A DNA stretch of 64,000 nt from Streptomyces sp. NBC_00523 (GTDB lineage Bacteria; Actinomycetota; Actinomycetes; Streptomycetales; Streptomycetaceae): the NCBI RefSeq assembly GCF_036346615.1, contig NZ_CP107836.1, forward strand, positions 3,100,001 through 3,164,000, read 5' to 3'. The notes beneath the pieces were generated by a model, which worked only from the letters and a program-made list of their open reading frames with translations, had not been told where the DNA came from and ran no database searches. Made by a program: the position numbers and the translations under genes. Positions 7,503 to 16,002 of this stretch are shown here, in pieces. How positions within the stretch are numbered: the first letter of the stretch is position 1; each line of letters begins with the position of its first letter.

Positions 7503-8783
7503 ATGCAGCAGCCCCGCCACCGGATACGCAAGCACCGCCGCCCGGTCGCCCTCGGCGCTGCAACGGCCCTGGTCATCGCGGCCCTGGCGACCGCGAGCAG
7601 CACCCTGCCCCTGCAGAGCCCCGCGTCGGCCGGCCCCGCCGCGACGGCCCCGCTGGCCACGGGGCTCGGCCCCTGCCGGATCCCGTCGGCCATGGGCGTA
7701 CAGATGTCGGAGGGCATGCCGACGCAGCCCGGCTACGCGCGCTCCACCGGCCGCGTCCACGCGCTGAACCTGATGATCGACTTCCCGGACGCGGAGGGCA
7801 CCGAGCCGGCCATGGACCGGCTGGCGGAATTCTTCCCGCAGACCACGGACTGGTTCCGGACGAGCTCGTACGGCCGCCTCACCTACATACCGGAGGCGCC
7901 GATCCGCTCGTGGCTGCGGATGCCGCTGCCCTTCGAGGAGTACGGAATCGAGCGGGGCTCCCCGTACGAGCCGGGCTACCGCCACCTGGTGCAGGACATC
8001 GTGGCGGCCGCGGACCCGAGGGTGGACTTCGACGAGTACGACCTGGTCAACATCCTGGTCACCCCGAACGCCGGGCCCTCCGCCCTGGACACCGTGCTCT
8101 CGGTGACCTTCTCGGGGAACGACGACGCCCCCATCGCGGACGGGGCGCCGCTGTCCAACACCTCATTCGTCTACAGCCGCCAGGACGACGGCTCCGGCTC
8201 GTACGCCCAGACCGGCTACCGGGTCCTGCCCCACGAGAACGGCCACGTCTTCGGGCTGCCCGACCTCTACACGATGGAGGGCGGCGGCTCGGTCGGGCAC
8301 TGGGACATCATGTCCGAGGACTGGGGCGCCAACAACGACCTGCTCGGCTGGCACAAGTGGAAGCTCGGCTGGCTGGACAGCGACCAGGTGAGCTGCGCCG
8401 CCCGCCCCGGCACGACGGACCACGTCCTGAAGCCCCTGGCCACGCGGGGCGGCCTGAAGCTGGCCTTCGTCCCGCTGACCGCGGAGTCCGGCTACGCGGT
8501 GGAGGTCCGCACCCAGGCGGGCAACGACCAGGCGGTCTGCCGCCCCGGCGTCCTCATCTACAAGGTCAGCTCCGACGTGGACACGGGCCAGGGCCCGGTC
8601 TCGGTCTCCGACAGCACCAAGAACAGCCCCGGCTGCACCCGCCTCCCCAACGTCCACGCCGAACTCTCGGACGCCCCGTACCAACCGGGCGACACCTTCA
8701 CGGACCGGGCCAACGGGATACGGATCTCGGTGCTGGAGAAGGACGAGAAGGGGGACTACCGGGTGCAGGTGACGCGGCCTTAG
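7503..8783 (+). CDS. Secreted M6-like zinc metalloprotease
   Basis: A 426-aa exported protease. It begins with a Sec signal peptide (basic RIRKHRRP, hydrophobic ALGAATALVIAALATA, AxA-type site SAGPA). The catalytic motif H244-E-N-G-H248-VFGLPD254 fits the HExxHxxGxxD zinc site of the M6/immune-inhibitor-A-like group, with Asp as third ligand. GHWDIMSEDWG is the Met-turn region, and the domain ends with the GWHKWKLGWL segment typical of the M6 family domain. A beta-rich C-terminal domain follows. ATG 7503 has GGAAGG 7 nt upstream; the long upstream extension crosses the palindrome and the tetR promoter region. Its stop overlaps the stop of the next gene by 4 bp. Confidence 0.85.
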   Translation: MQQPRHRIRKHRRPVALGAATALVIAALATASSTLPLQSPASAGPAATAPLATGLGPCRIPSAMGVQMSEGMPTQPGYARSTGRVHALNLMIDFPDAEGTEPAMDRLAEFFPQTTDWFRTSSYGRLTYIPEAPIRSWLRMPLPFEEYGIERGSPYEPGYRHLVQDIVAAADPRVDFDEYDLVNILVTPNAGPSALDTVLSVTFSGNDDAPIADGAPLSNTSFVYSRQDDGSGSYAQTGYRVLPHENGHVFGLPDLYTMEGGGSVGHWDIMSEDWGANNDLLGWHKWKLGWLDSDQVSCAARPGTTDHVLKPLATRGGLKLAFVPLTAESGYAVEVRTQAGNDQAVCRPGVLIYKVSSDVDTGQGPVSVSDSTKNSPGCTRLPNVHAELSDAPYQPGDTFTDRANGIRISVLEKDEKGDYRVQVTRP

Positions 8784-9274
8784 GGGGCGCCCCGGTCCTC
8801 CGGCCGCCGCTCCCTCACGATCTCGGCGAACCGCTCCACGATCGCCCCGGGCAGCTGCGGGACGGGCGCCTCGACCGCGGTGACCGCGAAGACCGGCGGC
8901 TCGTCGTCGGACGGTTCGAGCCGGGCCCGGGTGACCATGCCGTCCGGTGTCACGGCCCAGTACGCGCTGGGCGGCGCCTCGTCCGCGGGGAACAGCACGG
9001 TGGTCCCGGCGGCCTTCGCGAGGGTGGCGGCGACGTCCCGCTCGGGCGGCCGACCGGCGACGAAATCCTGTACGTAGACGTCGAGCGCCCGCGCCAGGTC
9101 CCCACGGAGGACGTCGTACGCGCAGAGGACGGCCGCCTCCCAGTCCCGCGCCTCCTGATCCCCGTCGGCGTGGGCGACGTCGACGTCCCGGACGGCGACA
9201 TCCAGGACCGCGGCGAGCGCGCTCGCCATGACGGCAGGCGGGACGGGATCAACGGTCAACAGGTTGTACGCCAC
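8780..9274 (-). CDS. Conserved hypothetical protein, 164 aa
   Basis: I do not recognise the family. The protein is small, acidic and soluble, with no signal peptide or membrane segment. Visible features are the alanine-rich N-terminal helix, the segment RDWEAAVLCAYDVLRGDLARALDVYVQDFVAG and the C-terminal VERFAEIVRERRPED helix. GTG 9274 is supported by GGGGGAG 6 nt upstream, which makes the gene credible. It converges on the protease gene with 4-bp overlapping ends and lies just before tRNA-Arg. Confidence 0.6.
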   Translation of the reverse strand: MAYNLLTVDPVPPAVMASALAAVLDVAVRDVDVAHADGDQEARDWEAAVLCAYDVLRGDLARALDVYVQDFVAGRPPERDVAATLAKAAGTTVLFPADEAPPSAYWAVTPDGMVTRARLEPSDDEPPVFAVTAVEAPVPQLPGAIVERFAEIVRERRPEDRGAP

Positions 9275-9392
9275 GCACGCTCCCCCTCACAGCCGACACC
9301 CCAACGATGCCCTCCCGCCCTTCCAAGATCCCCACGCCCCCCGACCCCCGTCCACCGAGCACACCACCCGCTACACTGGCGGCCACAACCAT

Positions 9393-9465
9393 GCCTTCGT
9401 AGCTCAGGGGATAGAGCACCGCTCTCCTAAAGCGGGTGTCGCAGGTTCGAATCCTGCCGGGGGCA
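9393..9465 (+). tRNA. tRNA-Arg (anticodon CCU)
   Basis: A 73-nt cloverleaf. The acceptor GCCTTCG pairs with CGGGGGC (9458-9464, two G-U pairs), the D arm includes AGCTCAGGGG, and the anticodon stem CCGCT/AGCGG holds loop CTCCTAA with anticodon CCT. The T arm GCAGG-TTCGAAT-CCTGC is perfect and the discriminator is A9465. CCA is not encoded. It reads the rare AGG codon. tRNA-Arg(CCU) genes are frequent integration sites, but I see no integrase or attachment duplication here. Confidence 0.97.
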
Positions 9466-9760
9466 CAGTGTCCGAACAGCGCGCTTGCCTCTATCGGGTG
9501 GGTGCGCTGTTCGTCGTAGCCGTGGCAGTGGCCATCAGCACGGCGAACACCGGCCTCATGCCCGTTCGGAGAGTCCGCATCCAACGGATCCGGCGTTCAA
9601 GGGCGGTACCGCCGATGGTCCTGTTCGGCCGCAGTGGCGTTGTCTCCACGGACTTCTTCACGTCCATCTCGACGCAGACCCGGTCCACGCAACGCGAGCG
9701 GTCGATCCCGCGTCTGGCAGGGAGAACAGCCAGGAACCACCTCCCTGAACGGAGCGCTCG
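9466..9760. other. Leader region between tRNA-Arg and DMT-like gene
   Basis: A 295-nt region without a credible gene, although a reading frame runs through it. It contains a perfect 12-bp palindrome GGCGGTACCGCC (9602-9613), a possible operator. It ends with GGAG 6 nt before the GTG of the next gene. Confidence 0.4.
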
Positions 9761-10711
9761 GTGCTCATTGGACTCCTGACCGCCGTTGCGGCCTCGATCT
9801 GTTACGGCACGGGCTCCGTCCTCCAGGCGGTCGGCTCCCGCAAGTCGGCCCGCCGCGAGGCGGCCGCCGCCGGGCCTGCCACCGGACAGGTCACCGTGCA
9901 TGGCGGCCCCAGTCTCTCCTCCACTGCCCAGGCCGCGATGACCTGGGAATTCATCGTCGGCACGGTCCTGGACTTCATCGGCTTCGGACTCGGCGCGCTC
10001 GCCGCCCGCCTGCTGCCGCTGTTCCTCTCCCAGACGGTCATCAGCGCCAACCTCGTCATCACGGCCGTCCTGAGCGTCAAGCTGCTCGGCATCCGGCTGA
10101 CCCGGGCGGAGTGGACCTCGATCGCAGTCGTCTGCTCGGCGCTGGTGCTGCTCGCGAGCGCGGCGGGTTCCGAGGGCAGCGGGCACACGCCGATCACCAC
10201 CCACTGGTGGCTCCTCACGATCTCACTGCTGCTGATGGCGGGCGGCACAGTTCTGGTCCGGATGCTCGGCGCCCGGGCCGCGATCCTGGCCGGTCTGTTC
10301 TCCGGTCTCGGCTTCGGCGCGTTGGGCGTGGGCGTGCGAGTGCTGAACGGGATCGATCCGTTCGCCCTGGCCGCGCTGCTCACCGACCCGGCCCTGTACG
10401 CCGTTCTGGTCGCCGGCATCGGCGGCATGTACCTGCACACCGTCGCGCTGCAGATCGGCTCGGTGAACGGGGCGACGGCGGCGCTGGTGGTCGGCGAGAC
10501 CGTGCTGCCCGGCGTGATCGGCGTCTGGTGGCTGGGGGACGCCTCACGCCCCGGCTTCGCCTGGCCGGCGATGACCGGCTTCGTCCTGGCGGTCACGGGC
10601 GCGGTCGCGGTGGCCTGGTTCGGCGCGCCGCAGACCGCCGGGAGGGACGTCCCGGCCCCGACCGACACCCCCACCCAGAACCCGGCGCTTGCCCCAAACC
10701 GAGCCTCTTAG
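9761..10711 (+). CDS. DMT-superfamily-like integral membrane protein
   Basis: A 316-aa polytopic membrane protein with about 9-10 predicted helices. The first (LIGLLTAVAASICYGTGSVLQAVGS) and the pair around ANLVITAVLSVKLL and EWTSIAVVCSALVLLASA resemble the EamA/DMT repeat of small-molecule exporters and the NIPA-like group. A cytoplasmic loop (RREAAAAGPATGQV) and a hydrophilic tail end the protein. The substrate is unknown. GTG at 9761 has GGAG 6 nt upstream. It stands alone between tRNA-Arg and a methyltransferase gene. Confidence 0.75.
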   Translation: MLIGLLTAVAASICYGTGSVLQAVGSRKSARREAAAAGPATGQVTVHGGPSLSSTAQAAMTWEFIVGTVLDFIGFGLGALAARLLPLFLSQTVISANLVITAVLSVKLLGIRLTRAEWTSIAVVCSALVLLASAAGSEGSGHTPITTHWWLLTISLLLMAGGTVLVRMLGARAAILAGLFSGLGFGALGVGVRVLNGIDPFALAALLTDPALYAVLVAGIGGMYLHTVALQIGSVNGATAALVVGETVLPGVIGVWWLGDASRPGFAWPAMTGFVLAVTGAVAVAWFGAPQTAGRDVPAPTDTPTQNPALAPNRAS

Positions 10712-10983
10712 CATCGGGGACTGGCGCGGTGACCGCCGCCCCTTGTCCAGGTTCCGCCGCTTCGAGCATGTGATCGCCTGAGGGAGCGTCAAGCCCCTTC
10801 CCTTCCGGTTCGTGATCACCCGCTCCCCTCGGACTTCACGTCCGGAACCGTCCCTACGACGTGCGGGGGCAGACCGGAGTACCCCGGGAGCACGGGTGGG
10901 TTCGCACTGCGCAGTATGTTCAAATGGCGCTGGCCAGAACGTTGTTGTGTGAACCGAATGTGCCATCGCGCGAAGGAGATCGT

Positions 10984-11799
10984 GTGTCCCCCAACGGGTC
11001 GTTCGAGCAGGGAAAACCGCACCCGGCGCGCGTCTACGACAGCCTCCTCGGTGGCAAGGACAACTACCCGGTGGACCAGGCCGTCGCGGAGGGCATCGCC
11101 CAGCGCTGGCCGGAAATCCAGCGCAGTGCGCAGCAGAACCGGGCATGGATGGCGCGCGCCGTACGGCACATGGTGCAAGAAGGGGGCGTCACACAGTTCC
11201 TGGACATCGGCACCGGCATCCCCACCCGGCCCAACCTGCACGAGATCGCTCAGGGCATGGTGCCCTCGGCCCGGATCGTCTACGTGGACAACGACCCCGT
11301 GGTGCTGCGGCACGCCGAGGCGTTGCTCACCCCGATATCGCCCGAAGGCCGATCGACCTACCTGCAGGCCGACCTGCGTGACCCGCGCGCGGTACTGGAA
11401 TCGCCCGAGGTGACCGGGACACTGGACATGACGCGTCCGGTGGGCCTGGTCCTGGCCGCGATCCTGCACTTCCTCGACGACGACGAGGACCCGGCGGGCG
11501 TCCTGCGGGTCCTCGTGGACGCCCTTCCGCCCGGCTCGTATGTCGCGTTGTCCCATGCCTGCGGTGACGCGGATCCCGTCAGGGCAGCGGAGGCATCGGC
11601 CTTCTACCGGCAGAACAAAGTCTCCAAGCCCGTGGTTCTGCGCACGCAGAAGCAGATCGAGGAATTCTTCACGGGACTGGAGCTGCTGGAACCGGGCGTC
11701 GTGACCGTCGACCGCTGGCATCCGGACGCATCGGTGCCCGAGGGGCCTGACGACATGGGGTTCCGTGGCGGCCTGGGCATCAAGCACGGAACTGCCTGA
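10984..11799 (+). CDS. SAM-dependent methyltransferase, DUF574 (Methyltransf_19) family
   Basis: A 271-aa soluble methyltransferase of an actinobacteria-specific family with many paralogues. The conserved N-terminal signature ARVYDSLLGGKDNYPVD is obvious. It is followed by SAM motif I (TQFLDIGTGIP), motif II (ARIVYVDNDPVVLRHAEALL) and the GLVLAAILHFLDDDEDP segment. Target molecules of the family are largely unknown; these genes often sit near XRE/DUF397 and developmental regulators. The GTG at 10984 was chosen because AAGGAG lies 5 nt upstream and the resulting SPNGSF start fits the family; a longer frame opens at 10861. Confidence 0.9.
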   Translation: MSPNGSFEQGKPHPARVYDSLLGGKDNYPVDQAVAEGIAQRWPEIQRSAQQNRAWMARAVRHMVQEGGVTQFLDIGTGIPTRPNLHEIAQGMVPSARIVYVDNDPVVLRHAEALLTPISPEGRSTYLQADLRDPRAVLESPEVTGTLDMTRPVGLVLAAILHFLDDDEDPAGVLRVLVDALPPGSYVALSHACGDADPVRAAEASAFYRQNKVSKPVVLRTQKQIEEFFTGLELLEPGVVTVDRWHPDASVPEGPDDMGFRGGLGIKHGTA

Positions 11800-11828
11800 G
11801 GGCGAAAGCCGTCGCCGACCGATTCACC

Positions 11829-12296
11829 TCACGGGTCGACCCGGTCCACTCCGGAGCGGCGGCGGATCGCTTTCAGGAGGCGGCGCATGCCCACCGCGTG
11901 GCCGCCTGTCGTGATGATCAGGTGGCGGTACGTGGTGCCGGGCAGGCCGGGGAAGACGGCTCGGCTTTCTGCGCGTAGGCGGGAGCGGGTGGGGGTCAGC
12001 CCGTCCAGGCGGAACGTCAGGGTGTACGTCGAGAAGCGGTGGTGGCCCGACAGGGTCAGGTCGTGGGGGCGGGTGGCGGCCGTTACCCGGAAGCCGGGGA
12101 GGGTCGAGCCCTCCGTCAGGGGGCGGGGGCCGGAGGCCGTACGGTCGGTGGCGGCGACCAGGCGGGCGTAGGCGGTCGCGCCCCGGCCCGCGAAGGAGTG
12201 GTCCAGGGTGTCGCTCAGGGCTTGCCAGACGGCCTCGGCCGGGGCCTCGATGACCGTCTCGTGCTCGTCGATGTACGGCAACGGGGCGATCGGCAT
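11829..12296 (-). CDS. SRPBCC (START/Bet v1-like) domain protein
   Basis: A 155-aa protein that looks like a single hydrophobic-cavity domain. The first strand DEHETVIEAPAEAVWQALSDTLDHSF is the usual SRPBCC entry. A strand series follows (ATRPHDLTLSGHHRFSTYTLTFRLD, RSRLRAESRAVFPGLPGTTYRHLIITTGGHAVGMRRLLKAIRR) with the C-terminal helix last. The ligand is unknown. ATG 12296 has GGAGG 5 nt upstream; an ATG four codons earlier is possible. It converges on the methyltransferase gene and is divergent from the Mrr-TerD gene. Confidence 0.7.
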   Translation of the reverse strand: MPIAPLPYIDEHETVIEAPAEAVWQALSDTLDHSFAGRGATAYARLVAATDRTASGPRPLTEGSTLPGFRVTAATRPHDLTLSGHHRFSTYTLTFRLDGLTPTRSRLRAESRAVFPGLPGTTYRHLIITTGGHAVGMRRLLKAIRRRSGVDRVDP

Positions 12297-12448
12297 CAGA
12301 GCCTCCATGAGGTCCACGTGAAGGATGAGGTCATCCTCGCACCCTCGACTTCCCCAACTTCCCCCCAAACCCTGCCGACTTCATGGGCCCCAGGTCCGTT
12401 GCGCATTAAAGTTGCGGCCATCACTGCTGTGGGGAGGGCCTGGGCGGG

Positions 12449-14554
12449 ATGAGTCGTCGCTCCAATGGGTTGGTTGCCGTATGGGCCGAGGCGCAGCGGC
12501 AGCAGCAGCGCCAGCAGGAGGCGCAAGCCCGGTATCAGCGGGATCAGGAGCGGGCGCAGCGGGCGTATCAGCGCGAGGTCGCCCGAAGTCAGCGCGAGCA
12601 GAAGGCCGCCTACCGGGAGCAGCGTGAGGCCGAGGCGCGTCGGCGTACGCGGGAGCTGGATGCCCGGGTCGAGGCGTTGCAGGGACTGCTGGCGGCCGGG
12701 TGCCGGGCTCCGGCGTTCCGGGCGTCGGCGCTGACGCGGGCGGAGGCGGTCGAGCCTTTCGCGCCCGGGCCGCTGGCGCATCCCGTCCCCATGCCCGACC
12801 CCGCACGGTACGAGCCACAGGGCGGCGGGTGGACCGCCGGGCGGCGGGCCCAGGCGCAGGCCGAGGCGCGGGCCAGGTTCGAGCGGGACTGGCAGGCCGC
12901 GCAGGCGGCCGAGGCGCAGCGGCAGGCGCAGTTCGCGGGCTACCAGCGGCAGTACCGGCAGTGGGCGGACGCGCAGTTGGCGGAGATCCGGGGTCACAAC
13001 GCCGGGATCGCCGAGATGACCGCCGGACTGCGCTCCGGGGACGCCGAGGCGGCCGTCGAGTACTTCTCCGCCGCGCTCTACGCCTCCACCGGCTGGCCCG
13101 ACGAGCTGCCCCGGCAGGTGGCGGCGGCGTACGACTCGGGCGCGCGGCAGCTGGTGCTCAACTGGGAGCTGCCCCGGTACGACGTCGTCCCCGAGGCGAA
13201 GTCCGTGCGGTACATGATCAACGCGGACCAGGAGAAGGAGTCGCCCCGGCCGGTCACGCAGCGCCGGGCGCTGTACCGGGACGTGCTCGCCCAGTGCCTG
13301 CTGCTCGTCCTGCGCGATCTCTTCGCCGCCGACGAGTTCGGCGCCCTGGAGTCCGTCGCGCTGAACGGCTTCGTGGACGACCACGACCCGGCGACCGGGC
13401 GGCGGATGCCCATGTTCCTCGGCACGGTCATGGCGACGCGGGCGGACTTCGCCGGGCTGCACCTGGAGCAGGTGAACGCGGTGAACTGCCTGGTGGACGG
13501 GTTGCGCGGGCAGCTGTCCACGCGCCCCGACCAGTACGCCGCGGTGCGGCCCGGGCGGGTCCCCGAGGACGTCGGCAACGGGGTCGTGACGCACGGCGGC
13601 GACGAGGAGCCCGACCTGTACGAGATGGACCCGCTCGCCTTCGAGGCGCTGGTCGCCGAGCTCTTCCGGGCCATGGGCATGCAGGCCGTCACCACGCAGC
13701 GTTCCAACGACGGGGGCGTCGACGTCGACGCGCTGGACCCGGCCCCGATCCGCGGCGGCAAGATCGTCGTCCAGGTGAAGCGCTACCGCAACACGGTGCC
13801 GCCGACGGCGGTCCGCGATCTGTACGGGACGGTCCAGGACGCCGGTGCCAACAAGGGCGTCCTGGTCACCACCTCCAAGTTCGGCCCCGGCTCGCACACC
13901 TTCGCCAACGGCAAGCCGCTGGAGCTGGTCCCGGGCTCCGAACTGGTCGACCTGCTGCACCGGCACGGGCTGCGGGGGCGGCTGGGCGGCGGCGAGCCAT
14001 CGGTCCCGGCCCAGCGGACGGCACCGGAAGGCCGCGACGACGACAGCCGCGACGACGACAGCCGGAACGACGTCCACAACGTGCTCGGCATGTACTGGTC
14101 CGGCTCCGTCGCCCTGGACGTCTGCGCCCTCGTCTGCCAGGGCACCCGCGTGCTGGACGACGACCACTTCGTGTTCTTCAACAACCCGCGTACACCGGAC
14201 GGTTCGGTCCGCGCGCTGATCCCCGTCGCGCCCGACAAGGCCGCGATCCAGGTCGCCTTCGACGCGCTCCCGGCGCGTGCGGACCGGCTGGTGATCATCG
14301 CGGCGATCGACCCCGTCGCCAACCCCGACGCCGATCTGTCCGGCTTCACCGACGCCGGGATCCGACTGCTCGACGCCGAACGCACCCCGCTCGACCAGCT
14401 GGACGTCTCGGACGGCCGGCCCGGCGAGACCGCGCTCGTCCTGGGCTCGTTCCGCCGACGGGCCAACGGGGACTGGGAGTTCGTCACCGGCGGCAAGGGA
14501 TACCGGGGCGGCCTTGAGGAGTTGGTGACGGAGTACGGGATCGACGTCGAGTAG
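12449..14554 (+). CDS. Mrr-type restriction endonuclease fused to a TerD domain
   Basis: A 701-aa multidomain protein. Residues about 10-75 are an Arg/Gln/Glu/Ala-rich coiled coil (AEAQRQQQRQQEAQARY...), and a second charged helix spans about 130-180. A middle region of about 200 residues is unassigned. The Mrr-like PD-(D/E)XK nuclease domain spans about 390-510: MDPLAFEALVAELFRAMG, TQRSNDGGVDVDAL (catalytic Asp), KIVVQVKRYRN (Q-x-K), then GVLVTTSKFGPGS. After an Asp/Arg-rich linker, residues about 545-701 form a TerD domain (VALDVCALVCQGTRVLDDDHFVFFNNP, LVIIAAIDP, EFVTGGKGYRGGL). TerD domains bind calcium in stress systems. A role as a DNA-damage or phage-defence effector is inference. Confidence 0.85.
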   Translation: MSRRSNGLVAVWAEAQRQQQRQQEAQARYQRDQERAQRAYQREVARSQREQKAAYREQREAEARRRTRELDARVEALQGLLAAGCRAPAFRASALTRAEAVEPFAPGPLAHPVPMPDPARYEPQGGGWTAGRRAQAQAEARARFERDWQAAQAAEAQRQAQFAGYQRQYRQWADAQLAEIRGHNAGIAEMTAGLRSGDAEAAVEYFSAALYASTGWPDELPRQVAAAYDSGARQLVLNWELPRYDVVPEAKSVRYMINADQEKESPRPVTQRRALYRDVLAQCLLLVLRDLFAADEFGALESVALNGFVDDHDPATGRRMPMFLGTVMATRADFAGLHLEQVNAVNCLVDGLRGQLSTRPDQYAAVRPGRVPEDVGNGVVTHGGDEEPDLYEMDPLAFEALVAELFRAMGMQAVTTQRSNDGGVDVDALDPAPIRGGKIVVQVKRYRNTVPPTAVRDLYGTVQDAGANKGVLVTTSKFGPGSHTFANGKPLELVPGSELVDLLHRHGLRGRLGGGEPSVPAQRTAPEGRDDDSRDDDSRNDVHNVLGMYWSGSVALDVCALVCQGTRVLDDDHFVFFNNPRTPDGSVRALIPVAPDKAAIQVAFDALPARADRLVIIAAIDPVANPDADLSGFTDAGIRLLDAERTPLDQLDVSDGRPGETALVLGSFRRRANGDWEFVTGGKGYRGGLEELVTEYGIDVE

Positions 14555-14604
14555 GCAGCGGAAAAGGGCAGGCGCTCCCCTCCCCCGGCACGGGAGGATG
14601 TGCC

Positions 14605-15477
14605 ATGGATACCTCGACTTGGCGTGGCCTTCCCGATGTTGATTCCTTCCTCGCCCGCGCCGGGGACTTCCTGCGGTCCCGGCCCGCTCTGCACACCGTG
14701 ACCCTGACCGTGTGCGAAGGGCTGCGCGCGCAGGGGTCGCAGGCGTACGGGGACGGGGCGCCCGTCTTCGGGGTGCTGGAGCGGAACGGTGAGGTGCGCG
14801 CCGCGTACTTCCGGACCCCGCCCTACCGGCTGATCGTCACGCCCCTCACGCCCGAGGATGCCGGTTCGCTGGCCGGGCACCTGCATGCCAGGGGCGGCCC
14901 CGTCCCAGGGGTCAACGCGGACGACGCGACCGCCGCCGCGTTCGCCGAGGCCTGGCGGGTGCGTACGGGGGCGGCGCCCCTGCTCCACGAGCGGCTGCGG
15001 CTCTACCGGCTCGGGGAGCTGCGGTGGCCGGATCCGGCGCCGGAGGGGCGCGGCCGGGTCGCGGAGGCGCGGGACCGGGAGCTGGTCGCGGGGTGGTACG
15101 TGGAGTTCGTGCGGGCCATCGACGGCTTCGGCCACCGGCACCCCGGGGCCTGGGCCGACACGCGGATCGCCGGCCGCCGGGTCGTCCTCTGGGAGACCCC
15201 GGACGGTGTCCCCGTCTCCATGGCGGCGCTCACGCCCCAGGTCGCCGGGCAGATCCGGGTCGCCCCGGTCTACACCCCGGCCGAGCTGCGGGGCCGGGGT
15301 TACGGGGCCGCCGCGACCGCCCACGCCTCCCGGACCGCGCTCGCCGAGGGCGCGGCGGAGGTGCTGCTCTTCGCGGACCTGGCCAACCCCACCAGCAACG
15401 GCGTGTACCAGCGCGTCGGCTTCCGGCCCGTGACGGACTTCGCGGTGTACGACCTGGCGGGAGCGGTGGATGGCTGA
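14605..15477 (+). CDS. GNAT family N-acetyltransferase
   Basis: A 290-aa acetyltransferase. The C-terminal half (about 160-285) is a GNAT fold with the acetyl-CoA pyrophosphate loop (VYTPAELRGRGYGAAATAHASRTALAEGA), followed by the strand VLLFADLANPTSNGVYQRVGFRPV, an extended version of the N-x-x-S-x-x-x-Y-x-x-x-G-F end motif. The N-terminal half is a degenerate second GNAT-like region. GGGAGG lies 7 nt before ATG 14605. It overlaps the flavoprotein gene by 8 nt, so the two are translationally coupled. The acetyl acceptor is unknown. Confidence 0.85.
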   Translation: MDTSTWRGLPDVDSFLARAGDFLRSRPALHTVTLTVCEGLRAQGSQAYGDGAPVFGVLERNGEVRAAYFRTPPYRLIVTPLTPEDAGSLAGHLHARGGPVPGVNADDATAAAFAEAWRVRTGAAPLLHERLRLYRLGELRWPDPAPEGRGRVAEARDRELVAGWYVEFVRAIDGFGHRHPGAWADTRIAGRRVVLWETPDGVPVSMAALTPQVAGQIRVAPVYTPAELRGRGYGAAATAHASRTALAEGAAEVLLFADLANPTSNGVYQRVGFRPVTDFAVYDLAGAVDG

Positions 15478-15955
15478 GCGACCGGTCGTCCATCTCGTGG
15501 GCTGCGGCTCGCGGCCCACCGGGGGTCTGCCCGCCTTCGCCACCGCGCTCGAAGACGCCGGGTGGGCCCCGTACCTCGTCCCCACCCCCGTGGGGCTCCG
15601 GTTCCTTGGCGCCGGGCAGGCGGTGCACAGCGAGTCCGACCCGGACGCCCCGGTGGAGCTGCCGCAGGCGGACGCGGTCGTCGTCGCGCCCGCCACGTAC
15701 AACACGGTCGTGAAGCTCGCCGCGGGCATCGCGGACACGCTGGCGCTCTCGGTGGCCGCCGACGCGATCGGCGGCGGTGCACCGGTGATCGTCGTGCCGT
15801 GGACCAACGGCAGGCTCGCCGCGCACCCGGTGTTCGCGCCCGCCCTGGAGACCCTGCGGGGATGGGGCGTCCGCGTCCTGCCCGCGGATCAGGCCGAGCC
15901 GTTCCCGTGGGCGGCGGTACGGGAGGCGCTGGTCAGCGCCCGGCCCCGACGGTGA
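15470..15955 (+). CDS. Flavoprotein-fold (HFCD-like) small protein
   Basis: A 161-aa protein of the flavoprotein/DFP superfamily that binds FMN in decarboxylase-like enzymes. Visible are the N-terminal strand VVHLVGCGSRPTGG, the central ADAVVVAPATYNTVVKLAAGIADTLALS (PATxNTxxKxxxGIxD motif of the family) and APVIVVPWTNGRLAAHPVF. The phosphopantothenoylcysteine-type catalytic His/Cys pair is not evident, so the reaction is open. The start codon overlaps the end of the acetyltransferase gene; the pair probably acts together. Confidence 0.75.
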   Translation: MAERPVVHLVGCGSRPTGGLPAFATALEDAGWAPYLVPTPVGLRFLGAGQAVHSESDPDAPVELPQADAVVVAPATYNTVVKLAAGIADTLALSVAADAIGGGAPVIVVPWTNGRLAAHPVFAPALETLRGWGVRVLPADQAEPFPWAAVREALVSARPRR

Positions 15956-16002
15956 GGTGGTCCGGCCGGCCGGTCAGCGGCGACAAGCCGGTCCGGCGGC
16001 CG

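Noticed and set aside
9393-9465. tRNA-Arg as attachment site of an integrative element
   Set aside because: No integrase, no repeat of the tRNA 3' end and ordinary chromosomal genes on both sides.
9249-9584. Minus-strand ORF reading APGRIRTCDTRFRRAVLYPLSYEG across the tRNA
   Set aside because: This is the well-known false protein produced by the antisense strand of a tRNA gene; the cloverleaf explains the sequence.
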